Origin: Burkholderia cepacia
Lineage (GTDB): Bacteria; Pseudomonadota; Gammaproteobacteria; Burkholderiales; Burkholderiaceae
Reading direction: 5' to 3'
DNA: 64,000 nucleotides
Assembly: GCF_029962485.1 (NCBI RefSeq)
Contig: NZ_CP073637.1
Span: 2,170,001 to 2,234,000 of the forward strand
Shown piece by piece: positions 44,093 to 54,209 of this stretch. Within the stretch, counting starts at the first letter, position 1. Each line of letters begins with the position of its first letter. The position numbers and the translations under genes were made by a program. The notes beneath the pieces are model-generated. The model worked only from the letters and a program-made list of their open reading frames with translations. It did no database searches and had not been told where the DNA came from.

Positions 44093-45828
44093 CGACCCAG
44101 GTTCATGAATACGACATCGTCGTGGTCGGCGGCGGCACGGCCGGACCGATGGCGGCGATCAAGGCGAAGGAGCGCGATCCGTCCCTGCGCGTGTTGCTGC
44201 TCGAGAAGGCCAACGTGAAGCGCAGCGGCGCGATCTCGATGGGCATGGACGGCCTGAACAACGCGGTGATCCCCGGGCATGCCACGGCCGAACAGTACAC
44301 GCGCGAGATCACGATCGCCAACGACGGCATCGTCGACCAGGAGGCCGTGTACGCATATGCGACGCACAGCTTCGCGACGATCGAACAACTCGACCGCTGG
44401 GGCGTGAAGTTCGAGAAAGACGGCACCGGCGACTACGCGGTGAAGAAGGTCCATCACATGGGCTCGTACGTGTTGCCGATGCCGGAAGGACACGACATCA
44501 AGAAAGTGCTGTACCGGCAGCTGAAGCGCGCGCGCATCGCGATCACGAACCGGATCGTCGCGACGCGTGTGCTGACCGACACGCAGGGCCGCGCGTGCGG
44601 TGTGCTTGGCTTCGACTGCCGCACCGCCGAGTTCCACGTGATCCGCGCGAAGGCCGTGATCCTCTGCTGCGGAGCGGCCGGCCGCCTCGGCTTGCCGGCG
44701 TCGGGCTACCTGATGGGCACCTACGAGAACCCGACCAACGCGGGCGACGGTTACGCGATGGCCTATCACGCCGGCGCCGCGCTCGCGAATCTCGAATGCT
44801 TCCAGATCAACCCGCTGATCAAGGACTACAACGGCCCCGCGTGCGCATACGTGACGGGCCCGCTCGGCGGCTTCACCGCGAACGGCAAGGGCGAGCGCTT
44901 CATCGAATGCGACTACTGGAGCGGCCAGATGATGTGGGAGTTCTACCAGGAACTGCAGAGCGGCAACGGCCCCGTGTTCCTGAAGCTCGACCATCTCGCG
45001 GAGGAAACGATCCGAACCATCGAGCAGATCCTGCATACGAACGAGCGGCCGAGCCGCGGCCGCTTCCATGCCGGGCGCGGCACCGATTACCGCAGCCAGA
45101 TGGTCGAGATGCACATCTCCGAGATCGGCTTCTGCAGCGGCCACAGCGCATCGGGCGTCCATGTGAACGCACGCGCCGAGACGACGGTGCCGGGGCTCTA
45201 CGCAGCCGGCGACATGGCGGCTGTCCCGCACAACTACATGCTCGGCGCGTTCACGTACGGCTGGTTCGCCGGGCAGAACGCGGCCGACTACGTGGCCGGC
45301 CGCGATCATGCGCCGGTGGACGACGAACAGGTCGAGGCCGAACGCGCCCGCGTGCTCGCGCCGCTTCTGCGCGAACACGGCCTCGCGCCGGCGCAGGTGG
45401 AGTACAAGCTGCGCCGCATGGTGAACGACTACCTGCAACCGCCGAAGGTGACGCGCAAGATGGAAATCGGGCTGCAACGTTTTGACGGCATTACTGAGGA
45501 TATCGACCAGATGAAGGCCAGCCATCCGCACGAACTGATGCGTGCGGCCGAAGTGCGCGCGATCCGCGATTGCGCGGAAATGGCCGCGCGCGCGTCGCTG
45601 TTCCGCACCGAGAGCCGCTGGGGTCTGTACCACCATCGCGTCGACTTCCCGCATCGCAACGACGCCGAATGGTTCTGCCACACATGGCTGCGCAAAGGCA
45701 TCGACGGCGCAATGCGCAGCGAGAAGCGGCCGGTCGAACCCTACATCGTGCCGCTTGCCGATGACGAACGCGGCGCCTACGCGCAGTTGCGCATCCGCGA
45801 ACCGGCCGCGCTCGCGGCCGCCCTCTGA
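44089..45828 (+). CDS. Fumarate reductase/AprA-like flavoprotein
   Basis: The 579-residue FAD enzyme starts at ATG 44089 with the dinucleotide fold DIVVVGGGTAGPMAAI and has the FAD-linkage region KRSGAISMGMDGLNNAVIPGHATAEQY, a middle block NPTNAGDGYAMAYHAGAAL and the FAD-closing motif PGLYAAGDMAAVPHNYMLGAFTYGWFAGQNAADY. The closest known relatives by layout are adenylylsulfate reductase alpha (AprA) and fumarate reductase/succinate dehydrogenase subunits. The C-terminal helical domain contains HHRVDFPHRNDAEWFCHTWLR. No sulfate or succinate genes are nearby. Substrate unknown. It is coupled to the GntR gene. Confidence 0.85.
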   Translation: MTTQVHEYDIVVVGGGTAGPMAAIKAKERDPSLRVLLLEKANVKRSGAISMGMDGLNNAVIPGHATAEQYTREITIANDGIVDQEAVYAYATHSFATIEQLDRWGVKFEKDGTGDYAVKKVHHMGSYVLPMPEGHDIKKVLYRQLKRARIAITNRIVATRVLTDTQGRACGVLGFDCRTAEFHVIRAKAVILCCGAAGRLGLPASGYLMGTYENPTNAGDGYAMAYHAGAALANLECFQINPLIKDYNGPACAYVTGPLGGFTANGKGERFIECDYWSGQMMWEFYQELQSGNGPVFLKLDHLAEETIRTIEQILHTNERPSRGRFHAGRGTDYRSQMVEMHISEIGFCSGHSASGVHVNARAETTVPGLYAAGDMAAVPHNYMLGAFTYGWFAGQNAADYVAGRDHAPVDDEQVEAERARVLAPLLREHGLAPAQVEYKLRRMVNDYLQPPKVTRKMEIGLQRFDGITEDIDQMKASHPHELMRAAEVRAIRDCAEMAARASLFRTESRWGLYHHRVDFPHRNDAEWFCHTWLRKGIDGAMRSEKRPVEPYIVPLADDERGAYAQLRIREPAALAAAL

Positions 45829-45839
45829 GGAACCATGCC

Positions 45840-46085
45840 ATGCCGCATACCCCGCACGACATCTTCCAGCGCAGCAGCGCGCCCGTCACGATCGACGATG
45901 CACTGTGCATCGCCGACAAGGGCTGCACCGTCTGCGTCGACGTGTGCCCGCTCGACCTGCTCGCCATCGACGTGACCAAGGGCAAGGCCTACATGCAGTT
46001 CGACGAATGCTGGTACTGCATGCCGTGCGAGCGCGATTGCCCGACCGGCGCAGTCAAGGTCGATATCCCTTACCTGCTGCGCTGA
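45840..46085 (+). CDS. Two-[4Fe-4S] ferredoxin, AprB-like partner
   Basis: The 81-residue protein has two cysteine clusters: CIADKGCTVCVDVCP (about residues 23-37) and CWYCMPCERDCP (about 60-71). The first has the longer spacing between its first two cysteines seen in AprB-type ferredoxins. It lies 11 bases after the flavoprotein gene and is probably its electron partner subunit. No C-terminal tail like that of AprB is present, so it is a minimal version. Confidence 0.88.
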   Translation: MPHTPHDIFQRSSAPVTIDDALCIADKGCTVCVDVCPLDLLAIDVTKGKAYMQFDECWYCMPCERDCPTGAVKVDIPYLLR

Positions 46086-46116
46086 CCGCGTGCGTCAGCG
46101 CCCTATTCCCTCGCTC

Positions 46117-47112
46117 ATGACCGACTTCTCCTACGCTTCCTCGCTACCCGGCGCACACGAGCGCGACCGGGCCGCGCTCGTCGCCCGCCTCGCCGCGCCC
46201 GACGCATCCGTGCGCCGTGTCGCGCTCTTCGAACTCGCGGATCTCGAGGATCCCGAGCTCGTGCCGGCATTCGTCGCCGCACTGCGCACCGATCCGTCGG
46301 CCGACGTGCGCGGCGAGGCTGCCCGCGTACTCGGTGCGTGGGAACAGCCCGATATCGTCGATGCACTGTGCGGCGCGCTGCTCGATCCCGACGACGACGT
46401 GCGCGCCGCCGCCGCGCAGAGCCTGTCCGAACTGAAGGATGCGGCATCGGGCGCCGTGCTGTGCCGCTGGGCCGACCGGCCCGAGCCGTTCGTCCGCCGC
46501 GCCGTGCTGCGCGGCTTGCGCGAATTGCGCGACCCCGCCGCGTTCGCCTCCGCGCTGCACGCGCTCGATGCCGAGCCGCCGGCCGTGCGCGCCGAAGCCG
46601 TTGCAGTGCTAGGCTGGCTCAGGGATCCGCGCGCGCTTTCGCCGCTCGCGCGCATCGCGACGGCCGATGTCGATGCGGACGTGCGACGCGCCGCGGTCGG
46701 CTCGATCGGCTTCGCGGCAGCCAACGATGCGATCGTCACCGACGCATTGCTCGCCGCACTGCGCGACCGCGCATGGCAAGTGCGCGAGGAAGCGGCCACC
46801 ACGCTCGGCAAGCTGCGCGTGACGACCGCGCGCGAGCCGCTCGTCACCGCGCTCGACGACGATTACTGGCAGGTGCGCCTGCGTGCCGCGCGCGCGCTCG
46901 GGCAGTTACGCGATGCGGCCGCGGCACCGGCCGTCGTCGCGCTGCTCTCGCATGCGATCAGCAATCTGCGCAAGGAAGCCGCGCTCGCGCTCGGCGAATT
47001 GCGCGACCCTGCGACGCTGCCCGCACTGAACGATGCGCTCGAGGATCGCGATCCGGAAGTCCGCAAGGCCGTGCGGATCGCAATCCATCAAATCGGCGAT
47101 GCTCCGCGATGA
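46117..47112 (+). CDS. HEAT-repeat (PBS lyase type) scaffold protein
   Basis: The 331-residue protein is a chain of about nine HEAT-like repeats of roughly 31 residues, each with patterns such as DVRGEAARVLGAWEQPDIVDALCGALLDPDDDVRAAAAQSL and QVREEAATTLGKLR. Such armadillo-like solenoids bind partner proteins and include bilin lyase subunits and Fe-S assembly scaffolds. It follows the ferredoxin by 31 bases. ATG 46117 is chosen over the GTG at 46090. Its stop overlaps the DUF971 start (ATGA). Confidence 0.88.
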   Translation: MTDFSYASSLPGAHERDRAALVARLAAPDASVRRVALFELADLEDPELVPAFVAALRTDPSADVRGEAARVLGAWEQPDIVDALCGALLDPDDDVRAAAAQSLSELKDAASGAVLCRWADRPEPFVRRAVLRGLRELRDPAAFASALHALDAEPPAVRAEAVAVLGWLRDPRALSPLARIATADVDADVRRAAVGSIGFAAANDAIVTDALLAALRDRAWQVREEAATTLGKLRVTTAREPLVTALDDDYWQVRLRAARALGQLRDAAAAPAVVALLSHAISNLRKEAALALGELRDPATLPALNDALEDRDPEVRKAVRIAIHQIGDAPR

Positions 47113-47387
47113 TCGCGCCGACCGAAATCGCGCTCGATCATCCGGCACGCACGCTGACGCTGCACTGGCCCGACGGCAACGCGCAGCGCATCGGCTATGC
47201 GCAATTGCGCAGCGATTGCCCGTGCGCGGAATGCAGACGAATCCGGCGTGACGGCGGCCGTGTCGATGCACGCCCCGACCTGACGATGGAAGGCGTGGAA
47301 CCGGCCGGCTACGGCATCCGCCTCATGTTCGGCGACGGCCATGCACGCGGCATCTATCCGTGGCCGTATCTGGCGGACCTCGCGTAG
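47109..47387 (+). CDS. DUF971 domain protein
   Basis: The 92-residue protein is a single DUF971 domain with the metal-binding pattern LRSDCPCAECRR and the ending YGIRLMFGDGHARGIYPWPYLADL. The same domain is found at the N-terminus of gamma-butyrobetaine hydroxylases and at the C-terminus of the Fe-S scaffold HCF101. The overlap with the HEAT gene implies stoichiometric production. A role in loading or assembling the flavoprotein-ferredoxin pair is an inference. Confidence 0.88.
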   Translation: MIAPTEIALDHPARTLTLHWPDGNAQRIGYAQLRSDCPCAECRRIRRDGGRVDARPDLTMEGVEPAGYGIRLMFGDGHARGIYPWPYLADLA

Positions 47388-47492
47388 CACCGTCATGCGG
47401 CTCACGCGGGCTCGCAGGCGAGATGGCCGGCGTGCGAAAACGCTGCGATACTGACGCCCACGACCGTCTCCACCCACCGTGGGAGCAAGGAC

Positions 47493-48371
47493 ATGCAAAC
47501 CGCAGTCGGATTCATCGGCCTCGGCGTGATGGGCACGCCGATGGCGCTCAATCTCGCACGAGCCGGCACGCCGCTCGTCGTTTGGAGCCGGTCGCACGGC
47601 AGCGACGATGCGTTGCGCGACGCCGGCGCACGCGTCGGCAAGCACGTCGACGACGTATTCGCGACCTGCCGCACCGTGATCCTGATGCTCGCGAACGACG
47701 CGGCGATCGACGCCGTCCTCGCGCGCGGCACGCCCGGTTTTGCCGCGCGCGTCGGCGGCCACACGATCGTGAACATGGGCACCAACGCCCCCGAGTACTC
47801 GCGTGCGCTCGCCGATGAAATCGCCGCTGCGTCGGGCCGCTACGTCGAGGCGCCCGTGTCGGGCTCGCGCAAGCCGGCCGAGGCCGGCCAGCTCGTCGTG
47901 ATGCTGGCCGGCGCGCCGCACGACGTCGACGCCGTGCGCCCGCTCGTGAAGCCGCTGTGCCGCGACAGCTTCGTATGCGGCGACGTGCCGTCGGCGCTGA
48001 CGATGAAGCTCGCGGTCAACCTGTTCCTGATCACGATGGTCACCGGCCTGACCGAAGCCACGCATTTCGCGCAACGTCACGGCATCGATCTCGCCCGCTT
48101 CGCCGACGTGCTGAACGCCGGCCCGATGGCGAGCGACGTGTCGCGCGTGAAGCTCGGCAAGCTGGTCGCCGGGGATTTCTCCGTGCAGGCCGCGATCACC
48201 GACGTGCTGAAGAACGCGCGCCTCGTCGCCGAATCCGCGCGCAGCATCGGCATCGCGTCACCGCTGCTCGACATCTGCCACGCGCTTTATGGCGAGACCG
48301 CCAAGGCCGGACATGGCTCGGACGACATGGTCGCTGTCATCCGGGCGATAGAACGTCGCACCGACGCATAG
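47493..48371 (+). CDS. NAD(P)-dependent beta-hydroxyacid dehydrogenase
   Basis: The 292-residue protein has the Rossmann start VGFIGLGVMGTPMALNLARAG, the substrate loop EAPVSGSRKPAEAGQLVVM, and the catalytic lysine region TMKLAVNLFLI. The VSGSRKPAEAG loop resembles glyoxylate/succinic semialdehyde reductases of the GLYR group. It lies 105 bases after the DUF971 gene in the same direction and could reduce an aldehyde or keto acid made by the flavoprotein. It is not the same as the dehydrogenase at 22.8 kb. Confidence 0.86.
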   Translation: MQTAVGFIGLGVMGTPMALNLARAGTPLVVWSRSHGSDDALRDAGARVGKHVDDVFATCRTVILMLANDAAIDAVLARGTPGFAARVGGHTIVNMGTNAPEYSRALADEIAAASGRYVEAPVSGSRKPAEAGQLVVMLAGAPHDVDAVRPLVKPLCRDSFVCGDVPSALTMKLAVNLFLITMVTGLTEATHFAQRHGIDLARFADVLNAGPMASDVSRVKLGKLVAGDFSVQAAITDVLKNARLVAESARSIGIASPLLDICHALYGETAKAGHGSDDMVAVIRAIERRTDA

Positions 48372-48379
48372 GCACGGCC

Positions 48380-48868
48380 ATGTCAGGATCGTCGCATTCC
48401 GCATCCGTTGCCGCCGCGCCCGTACGCGCCGTTCCCGCCGTGATCGGCATCGTGCTGCGCGAACGCGACGTACTGCTCGTGCGCCGCGCGAATCCGCCCG
48501 ATGCGGGATGCTGGGGATTCCCCGGCGGCAAGATCGAACCGGGCGAACCAATCGCGGACGCGGTCGTTCGCGAGATCGCCGAAGAGACGACCGTCGAAGT
48601 CGCAGCGCTCGATGCCTTTACCGCGCTGGATGCGTTCGATTACGATGCCAGCGGCGCCGTGCGCCAGCATTTCATCATGGTCGCGGTGCTGTGCAGATGG
48701 TTGCGCGGCACGCCCGTTGCCGGCGACGATGCGCTCGATGCGCGCTGGTTCGGCATCGACGAGCTCGACCGCGACGATTTGCCGATGAGCGCAGGTGTGT
48801 GCGACGTCGCACGACGGGCGATCGAGCGGGCGGCATCGCTGGGCGACGCGCGACGCTCGCCCATCTGA
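48380..48868 (+). CDS. NUDIX hydrolase
   Basis: The 162-residue protein contains the Nudix box GGKIEPGEPIADAVVREIAEETTV (residues about 50-73). The final glycine of the GX5EX7REUXEEXGU consensus is replaced by threonine. The preceding block VLLVRRANPPDAGCWGFPGG resembles NADH/ADP-ribose and MutT-like enzymes. The start is ATG 48380, only 8 bases after the dehydrogenase stop, so they probably share a transcript. Substrate unknown. Confidence 0.85.
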   Translation: MSGSSHSASVAAAPVRAVPAVIGIVLRERDVLLVRRANPPDAGCWGFPGGKIEPGEPIADAVVREIAEETTVEVAALDAFTALDAFDYDASGAVRQHFIMVAVLCRWLRGTPVAGDDALDARWFGIDELDRDDLPMSAGVCDVARRAIERAASLGDARRSPI

Positions 48869-48965
48869 AATTCCGTTGTCGTTTCCGCGCTACCGTGCGG
48901 ACGACGCGTTCGGTCCATCAAGGGGCCGGCTACCCGCCGAGTCCCGGATCACCACTTATCCCGCC

Positions 48966-49415
48966 ATGATCAGAATTCGCAAATCCACCGACACCGACGG
49001 CACACGCGTGCTGGCCATCTGGCGCAATGCAGTCGATGCCACGCATCACTTCCTGAGCGACGACGATCGGCGCGCGATCGAATCCGAAGTCGTCGCGTTC
49101 CTGCCGGCCGCACCGCTCGACCTGGCTGTCGACGCGCACGATCGCGCGATCGGTTTCATGCTGCTCGACGGCAGTCACATGGAAGCGCTGTTCGTCGATC
49201 CCGCCCACCATGGCACGGGTGTCGGGCGGCGGCTTGTCGAACATGCACTCGCGAGCCATCCCGGCTTGACGACCGACGTCAACGAGCAGAACGAAGCGGC
49301 GACGGGATTCTACGAACGGCTCGGATTCGAGCGCTGCGGGCGATCGGCGCTCGATGGACAAGGCCGGCCTTATCCGTTGATTCACCTTCGTTATCGGGGT
49401 GGTAAGCAGCCCTGA
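48966..49415 (+). CDS. GNAT-family N-acetyltransferase (YjaB-like)
   Basis: The 149-residue protein has the acetyl-CoA loop VDPAHHGTGVGRRLVEHAL (motif A) and a late NEQNEAATGFYERLGFERCGR. Similarity to YjaB-type acetyltransferases is clear, the substrate is not. ATG 48966 starts the fold directly (MIRIRKSTDTDGTRVLAIW). An earlier frame to 48795 overlaps the NUDIX gene and is not used. Confidence 0.85.
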   Translation: MIRIRKSTDTDGTRVLAIWRNAVDATHHFLSDDDRRAIESEVVAFLPAAPLDLAVDAHDRAIGFMLLDGSHMEALFVDPAHHGTGVGRRLVEHALASHPGLTTDVNEQNEAATGFYERLGFERCGRSALDGQGRPYPLIHLRYRGGKQP

Positions 49416-49479
49416 GGAGGATCGGGAAAACGCGTGACATCCAGTTGCGTCGCATCAATCTGATACGCCCCTCACGCAG

Positions 49480-50034
49480 CTACACGCGTCGACGCGGCAG
49501 CACGCGCTCGGCGACGGCGAACGCACGTTGCATGAAGTGATTGAACCGCTCGGCCTCGCGCCGCAGCCCCGCCTGCTGACCGCCGATCAGACACAGGTGC
49601 GCCACCTGCCCCACGATCTCGGCTTCGCCCGGCATGCGGACCCAGCGACGGGATGTCTCGACCGCGAAGGCGAGACGCGTGGCATCGACGCGCTGCTGGA
49701 ACGCCGCAACCAGTGCGTCCTGCAACGCCCACGCGCGGATCGCCACTTCGCGTCCCGGCCGCTTTTCAGCTGCGATGCGCAGGTAGCGCGTCAGCGTGTC
49801 GCCCGCACTGCGGCCCTCCGCCGCGTACGCGAGCATGCGTGCGGTGTAGTCGTCCTCCCACGCGGTCAGCAGTGCCCGGACGAAGTCTTCGCGATTGCGG
49901 AAGTGGTGATAGAACGAGCCGCGGGTCACGTTCAGCCGTCGCGCGAGGCTTTCGGCCGAAATGCCCGAATAGCCTTCCCCGTCGAGGGCGTCGAAGCCCG
50001 CCGCGATCCAGTCGTTTCGAGTCAGTGTGCGCAT
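49480..50034 (-). CDS. TetR-family repressor
   Basis: The 184-residue protein has the TetR helix-turn-helix YSGISAESLARRLNVTRGSFYHHFRNREDFVRALL near residues 22-57 and an all-helical ligand domain of TetR_C type. Three in-frame ATGs lie at 50034, 50040 and 50046. The palindrome at 50043-50061 covers the last of these, so the shortest start (MRTLTRNDW) is preferred. It is divergent from a DJ-1/PfpI gene, its likely target. Confidence 0.86.
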   Translation of the reverse strand: MRTLTRNDWIAAGFDALDGEGYSGISAESLARRLNVTRGSFYHHFRNREDFVRALLTAWEDDYTARMLAYAAEGRSAGDTLTRYLRIAAEKRPGREVAIRAWALQDALVAAFQQRVDATRLAFAVETSRRWVRMPGEAEIVGQVAHLCLIGGQQAGLRREAERFNHFMQRAFAVAERVLPRRRV

Positions 50035-50042
50035 CGGCATCG

Positions 50043-50061
50043 CCATACAGGCTGTGTATGG
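50043..50061. promoter_or_regulatory. TetR operator candidate CCATACA-N5-TGTATGG
   Basis: Seven-base perfect arms flank GGCTG in the short gap between the divergent tetR and DJ-1/PfpI genes, the usual location and form of a TetR-family operator. Confidence 0.6.
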
Positions 50062-50115
50062 TGCGGGTTGGACAGTTAGGCTGCGAACTCTATCACGGCC
50101 GCCGCCGCTTCCCGC

Positions 50116-50796
50116 ATGGCGCCACGACTCCTGGAGTTCGCGTTGAAAGACATCGCGCTCGTTGCATTCGACCGGTTCACCGACATCGACCTGTTCCTGA
50201 TGTGGGACATACTCGGACGTAACACCTCGGACTGGCGCGTCCGGATTCTTGGCGCGCAGCCCGTGCTGCATTCCGCGCATGGGCTGACCATTCCCGTTCA
50301 CGGCCCGCTGTCGGATGCCAATCACGCCGATGCCGTGTTGTTCTCGAGCGGCAAGCAAGGCATACCGGCCGCGTTGGCGAGCCCGGATTTCCTGCCGTCG
50401 TTCGATCTCGATCCGGCACGCCAGCATATCGGATCGATTTGCGCCGGCGCGTTCATTCTCGAGCGGCTTGGGTTGCTGCCGGAGCGTCGGGCGACCACCC
50501 ATCCCGATGCGTGGGGCGGCTTGCTCGCACATGGGCTGCAAGCGCCGGAGCAGCCGCTGGTGTGTCACGGCAACGTCGCGACGGCGGGCGGCTGCCTGGC
50601 GGCGCTCTACCTGACTGGGTGGCTGGTGGAATCGATGTTCGATCCGGACAAGCGCCGCGAGACGCTGCTGCCCGTGCTGCCGGCCGGGCAGCGGGACATC
50701 TATGAGGAACTGATCGAATTCAGCATCAGGCAAGGTACGGGGCAAACCACGGGCTCGATCCGAATGATCGAAGGCGCGAGCGGCCTTGCCGCCTGA
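50116..50796 (+). CDS. DJ-1/PfpI family protein
   Basis: The 226-residue product has a DJ-1-type glutaminase fold with the nucleophile elbow GSICAGAFILERLGLL (cysteine near residue 115) followed by RRATTHPDAWGGL and NVATAGGCLAALYL. It is like the N-terminal half of GlxA-type proteins but has no C-terminal AraC domain. ATG 50116 gives nine extra residues. A TTG at 50143 with GGAG seven bases upstream could be the true start. The reaction is unknown. It is probably controlled by the divergent TetR. Confidence 0.8.
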   Translation: MAPRLLEFALKDIALVAFDRFTDIDLFLMWDILGRNTSDWRVRILGAQPVLHSAHGLTIPVHGPLSDANHADAVLFSSGKQGIPAALASPDFLPSFDLDPARQHIGSICAGAFILERLGLLPERRATTHPDAWGGLLAHGLQAPEQPLVCHGNVATAGGCLAALYLTGWLVESMFDPDKRRETLLPVLPAGQRDIYEELIEFSIRQGTGQTTGSIRMIEGASGLAA

Positions 50797-51031
50797 TGTT
50801 CGGACCGACGTGCATCCGATCGCCAGCGTACCGATCGGGCATCGCGGCGAAGAAGAAGCGATGCTTCTGAACCGGCGGCGGCGCATCGAATCCGGGCAGC
50901 GTCAGTTGGGTCGCGGCACCATGGCAGCGGATTGCAAACGGTGAAATGGCGAGAAAGTGCGTTTCTGGGGCTGAACGAGTCTATCGCAGACTCGAAAGTG
51001 CTACCCTCTCGGCCAACCCAAACGTCACCCC

Positions 51032-51670
51032 ATGAAGCAGCAGGATTCAACCATGCAAACCGTCGCGGTACTGGACTTCGAAACCACCGGGCTGTCGCCG
51101 AATATGGGCGACCGTGCGACCGAAATCGCCGTCATCCTTCTGCGTGACGGGCAGATCGTCGACCGTTTCCAGAGCTTGATGAATGCGGGCAGACGCATCC
51201 CGTCCGACGTCGTCGCGCTCACCGGCATCACGAACGACATGATTGCATCGGCGCCACCGGCGTCCGAAGTCATGAAGGAAGCAGCGGCATTCGTCGGCAA
51301 GCATGCCGTCGTCGCCCACAACGCCGGTTTCGACAAGCGCTTCTGGCAGTCGGAGCTCGGGCTGCTCGGCATGTCGGCCGAGCACTCCTTCGCCTGCACG
51401 ATGCTCGTCGCGAGACGGATCTACCCGGACGCCCAAAGTCACCGCCTGTCGAGTCTGGTCGAGATGCTGCGGTTGCCGAAATCGGGCCGTGCGCACCGGG
51501 CGATGGTCGATGCCGAGATGGCTGGCCATCTGTGGTGCCGATTGCAGGACGACATTGCCCGGACTTACGGGCTGGATCGGATCGATCACGCGCTGATGTC
51601 GCGTGTCCAGGCAACGAGCAAGGCGAAGGTGCCGACGTACCTGCGATCGCTCGTGCGCGCGCACGCGTGA
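51032..51670 (+). CDS. DnaQ-like 3'-5' exonuclease
   Basis: The 212-residue protein has the DEDDh exonuclease motifs: LDFETTGLSP (Exo I), VVAHNAGFDKRFW (Exo II) and HRAMVDAEMAG (Exo III, with H and D). It resembles the proofreading domain of DNA polymerase III epsilon/PolC but lacks the epsilon C-terminal region that binds the alpha subunit, so it is likely a stand-alone RNase T/oligoribonuclease/exonuclease-X type enzyme. An internal ATG at 51053 is an alternative start. Confidence 0.86.
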   Translation: MKQQDSTMQTVAVLDFETTGLSPNMGDRATEIAVILLRDGQIVDRFQSLMNAGRRIPSDVVALTGITNDMIASAPPASEVMKEAAAFVGKHAVVAHNAGFDKRFWQSELGLLGMSAEHSFACTMLVARRIYPDAQSHRLSSLVEMLRLPKSGRAHRAMVDAEMAGHLWCRLQDDIARTYGLDRIDHALMSRVQATSKAKVPTYLRSLVRAHA

Positions 51671-51732
51671 GCATCCGAATCCGATCGCGACCGGGAACAC
51701 GACGCGTCCTGATCCACGCGATGCGTTAACGC

Positions 51733-51764
51733 AAAACGGCTTGGCAATCGCCAAGCCGTTTTTT
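51733..51764. terminator. Bidirectional terminator between exonuclease gene and guaA
   Basis: A 13-base-pair stem, AAAACGGCTTGGC with GCCAAGCCGTTTT, has T-rich sequence on the right and an A run on the left. Confidence 0.9.
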
Positions 51765-51876
51765 GTCCGGACCGGAGCCCGGACAGCAGACGAACCGAAC
51801 CGGCCACCCGCTACGCACTATCGCGCCATCAACCGACGCGCAATGACGAAAGCGAACGCCGATTCGGCCGCGATGC

Positions 51877-53496
<1,620 letters not shown>

Positions 53497-53603
53497 GGCT
53501 GCGGACGGGATGAAGAGAATGAGAAAAGCAGCGCACAAAGCGCTGCGTCAAAAGCATGGACAACGGCGTCGGGCGGCAGGTGGCTCGCGCGACGCATCGC
53601 CGG

Positions 53604-54203
53604 TCAATCCTGCATCGGCGGGCGTTCGTCGAGTGCGACGCCGCCGGACGACTGACTGGAACCGGATGAAGCCGGCGACGATGCCGAAGGCGCCGCGGGA
53701 CGGCTGACGACGGGCTCGACACGCTGCGGTGCGGGCGACGACGCCGGCGCCGGCTCGGCCGGACGTTGCGCCGGGGCGCGCGCCTCGAGCGCTTGCGCCT
53801 TCTCGCGCCGGCGCACGGCCGATGCGATTCGCACGCCGCCGAGGCCGAGCAGGATCAACACGACACCGGCCGCGACCGACAGCACCCTGCCGGCGGCCGC
53901 AAGCGCGGGACCGCTGCTGGCGCCGAGCGACCAGACGATCGTCAGCACGCCGGTCAGCCAGTACACATGGCCGACCGACCGCGCCACCGGCGCCGTGAGG
54001 TCACCGTTGAACGCCGCATGAAACGCGAGCCACGCGAGCCCGAGCAACGCGATGCCGAACGCCTGGCCGAGCATCGCCGGCTGGATGTTCTGCAGCTGCA
54101 GCGCATTGAACAGCGACTGCCAGGGCGTCAGCACGAACAGCACGCCGAACGCCAGCAGCAGCACGGCATCGAGGATCAGCACGGCTCGCAGCAGCGGTTT
54201 CAT
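53604..54203 (-). CDS. Membrane protein between guaB and guaA
   Basis: The 199-residue protein has four predicted membrane helices (around residues 6-26, 45-62, 76-92 and 101-123), a basic stretch RRREKAQALEAR, and a long cytoplasmic-looking tail of about 70 residues rich in A, P and S (PAPASSPAPQ, SSPASSGSSQSS). No family was recognised with confidence. It lies 6 bases after guaB and 107 bases before guaA, so it is embedded in the guanine-nucleotide operon. Confidence 0.75.
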   Translation of the reverse strand: MKPLLRAVLILDAVLLLAFGVLFVLTPWQSLFNALQLQNIQPAMLGQAFGIALLGLAWLAFHAAFNGDLTAPVARSVGHVYWLTGVLTIVWSLGASSGPALAAAGRVLSVAAGVVLILLGLGGVRIASAVRRREKAQALEARAPAQRPAEPAPASSPAPQRVEPVVSRPAAPSASSPASSGSSQSSGGVALDERPPMQD

Positions 54204-54209
54204 CGGCGA

